NCBI GenBank assembly: GCA_041603535.1
Contig: JBFIEE010000010.1
Coordinates: 10,292-74,291, forward strand
Direction of reading: 5' to 3'
DNA length: 64,000 nucleotides
Source of the DNA: HB2-32-21 sp041603535
Lineage (GTDB): Bacteria; Pseudomonadota; Gammaproteobacteria; Pseudomonadales; Porticoccaceae
Below, piece by piece: positions 63,879-64,000 of the stretch. The notes under the pieces are model-generated. The model was not told the DNA's origin, searched no databases, and saw nothing but the letters and a program-made list of their open reading frames with translations. Position 1 is the first letter of the stretch. Each line of letters opens with the position of its first letter. The translations under genes were made by a program, and so were the position numbers.

Positions 63879-64000
63879 CTAAAATGCTTCGTTTGATAAC
63901 CAGATAAACCGATAAGGCATCAGCTCTATTTCGGCGCTGTGATCTGCAAATTTATCCTCGCTAATGAGGTCATGCCAGGAATCGGTATTAATCAGATTCA
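63879..64000 (-). CDS. C-terminus of a GH13-like sugar phosphorylase, cut by the window edge
   Basis: On the minus strand the last 40 codons of a gene read NLINTDSWHDLISED and end ELMPYRFIWLSNEAF before a stop at 63879-63881. This resembles the end of GH13 sucrose/glucosylglycerate phosphorylases, where a WHDLIS segment and a PY-W motif close the barrel's C-terminal domain. With so little sequence the assignment is tentative. Confidence 0.5.
   Translation of the reverse strand, partial: NLINTDSWHDLISEDKFADHSAEIELMPYRFIWLSNEAF

Noticed and set aside
1..64000. tRNA, rRNA, CRISPR arrays, insertion sequences, prophage or defence genes.
   Set aside because: Looked for on both strands; none with supporting sequence was recognised.

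Overview
The window looks like a chromosome segment of a marine-type gammaproteobacterium close to Pseudomonas in gene order, probably in the Cellvibrionales / Pseudomonadales-related marine groups. Reasons: the gene blocks lptM-lysA-dapF-DUF484-xerC, argH-algZ-algR-hemC-hemD-hemX-hemY, pckA-hslO-hslR-yrfG-nudE-cysQ, ponA/pilMNOPQ-aroK-aroB-gltB-gltD-hemE and orn-rsgA-rhodanese-psd all occur in Pseudomonas-type genomes. The taxonomic call is inference from synteny and protein style; no rRNA or tRNA gene was recognised.

Layout. 1-2.5 kb: a truncated MoxR ATPase, a degenerate acyl-CoA dehydrogenase and smrA, with an 18-bp palindrome just ahead of smrA. 2.6-8.0 kb: a triple-PAS GGDEF/EAL protein, dodecin and a membrane pyrophosphatase. 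8.2-12.3 kb: comM, then a nitrogen module glnK-amtB-glnK2 with a visible sigma-54 promoter and NtrC-like sites. 12.4-17.9 kb (minus strand): lysine/arginine genes and xerC. 17.9-24.2 kb: AlgZ/AlgR and the haem genes hemCDXY. 24.4-32.2 kb: pckA, the Hsp33/Hsp15 stress genes, nucleotide hydrolases, cysQ and PBP1A. 32.3-46.3 kb: the type IV pilus operon pilMNOPQ, aroKB, glutamate synthase gltBD and hemE. 46.4-51.5 kb: an altered HD-GYP protein, psd, a rhodanese, rsgA and orn.

51.7-58.2 kb is the most accessory-looking part: a plus-strand run of an AtuA-like protein, an acyl-CoA ligase and an acyl-CoA dehydrogenase, facing a beta-keto acid cleavage enzyme. This looks like a catabolic module for an unusual carboxylic acid. 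Beside it lie the broken remains of a methyltransferase and an HxlR-type regulator. 58.2-64 kb holds an M48 peptidase/LemA pair, a small methyltransferase, a DUF411 lipoprotein, a DUF6629 membrane protein, a TIGR02647 protein and the end of a GH13-like sugar enzyme.

Most of the window is ordinary housekeeping. The points worth a second look are the nitrogen-control region with interleaved inverted repeats, the operator-like palindrome of smrA, a C10 tract at the end of the PBP1A gene, an HD-GYP protein whose HD motif reads KD, the AtuA-like/ligase/dehydrogenase/BKACE cluster, and several spacers made of decayed short tandem repeats. I did not see a CRISPR array, insertion sequence, prophage or defence island.
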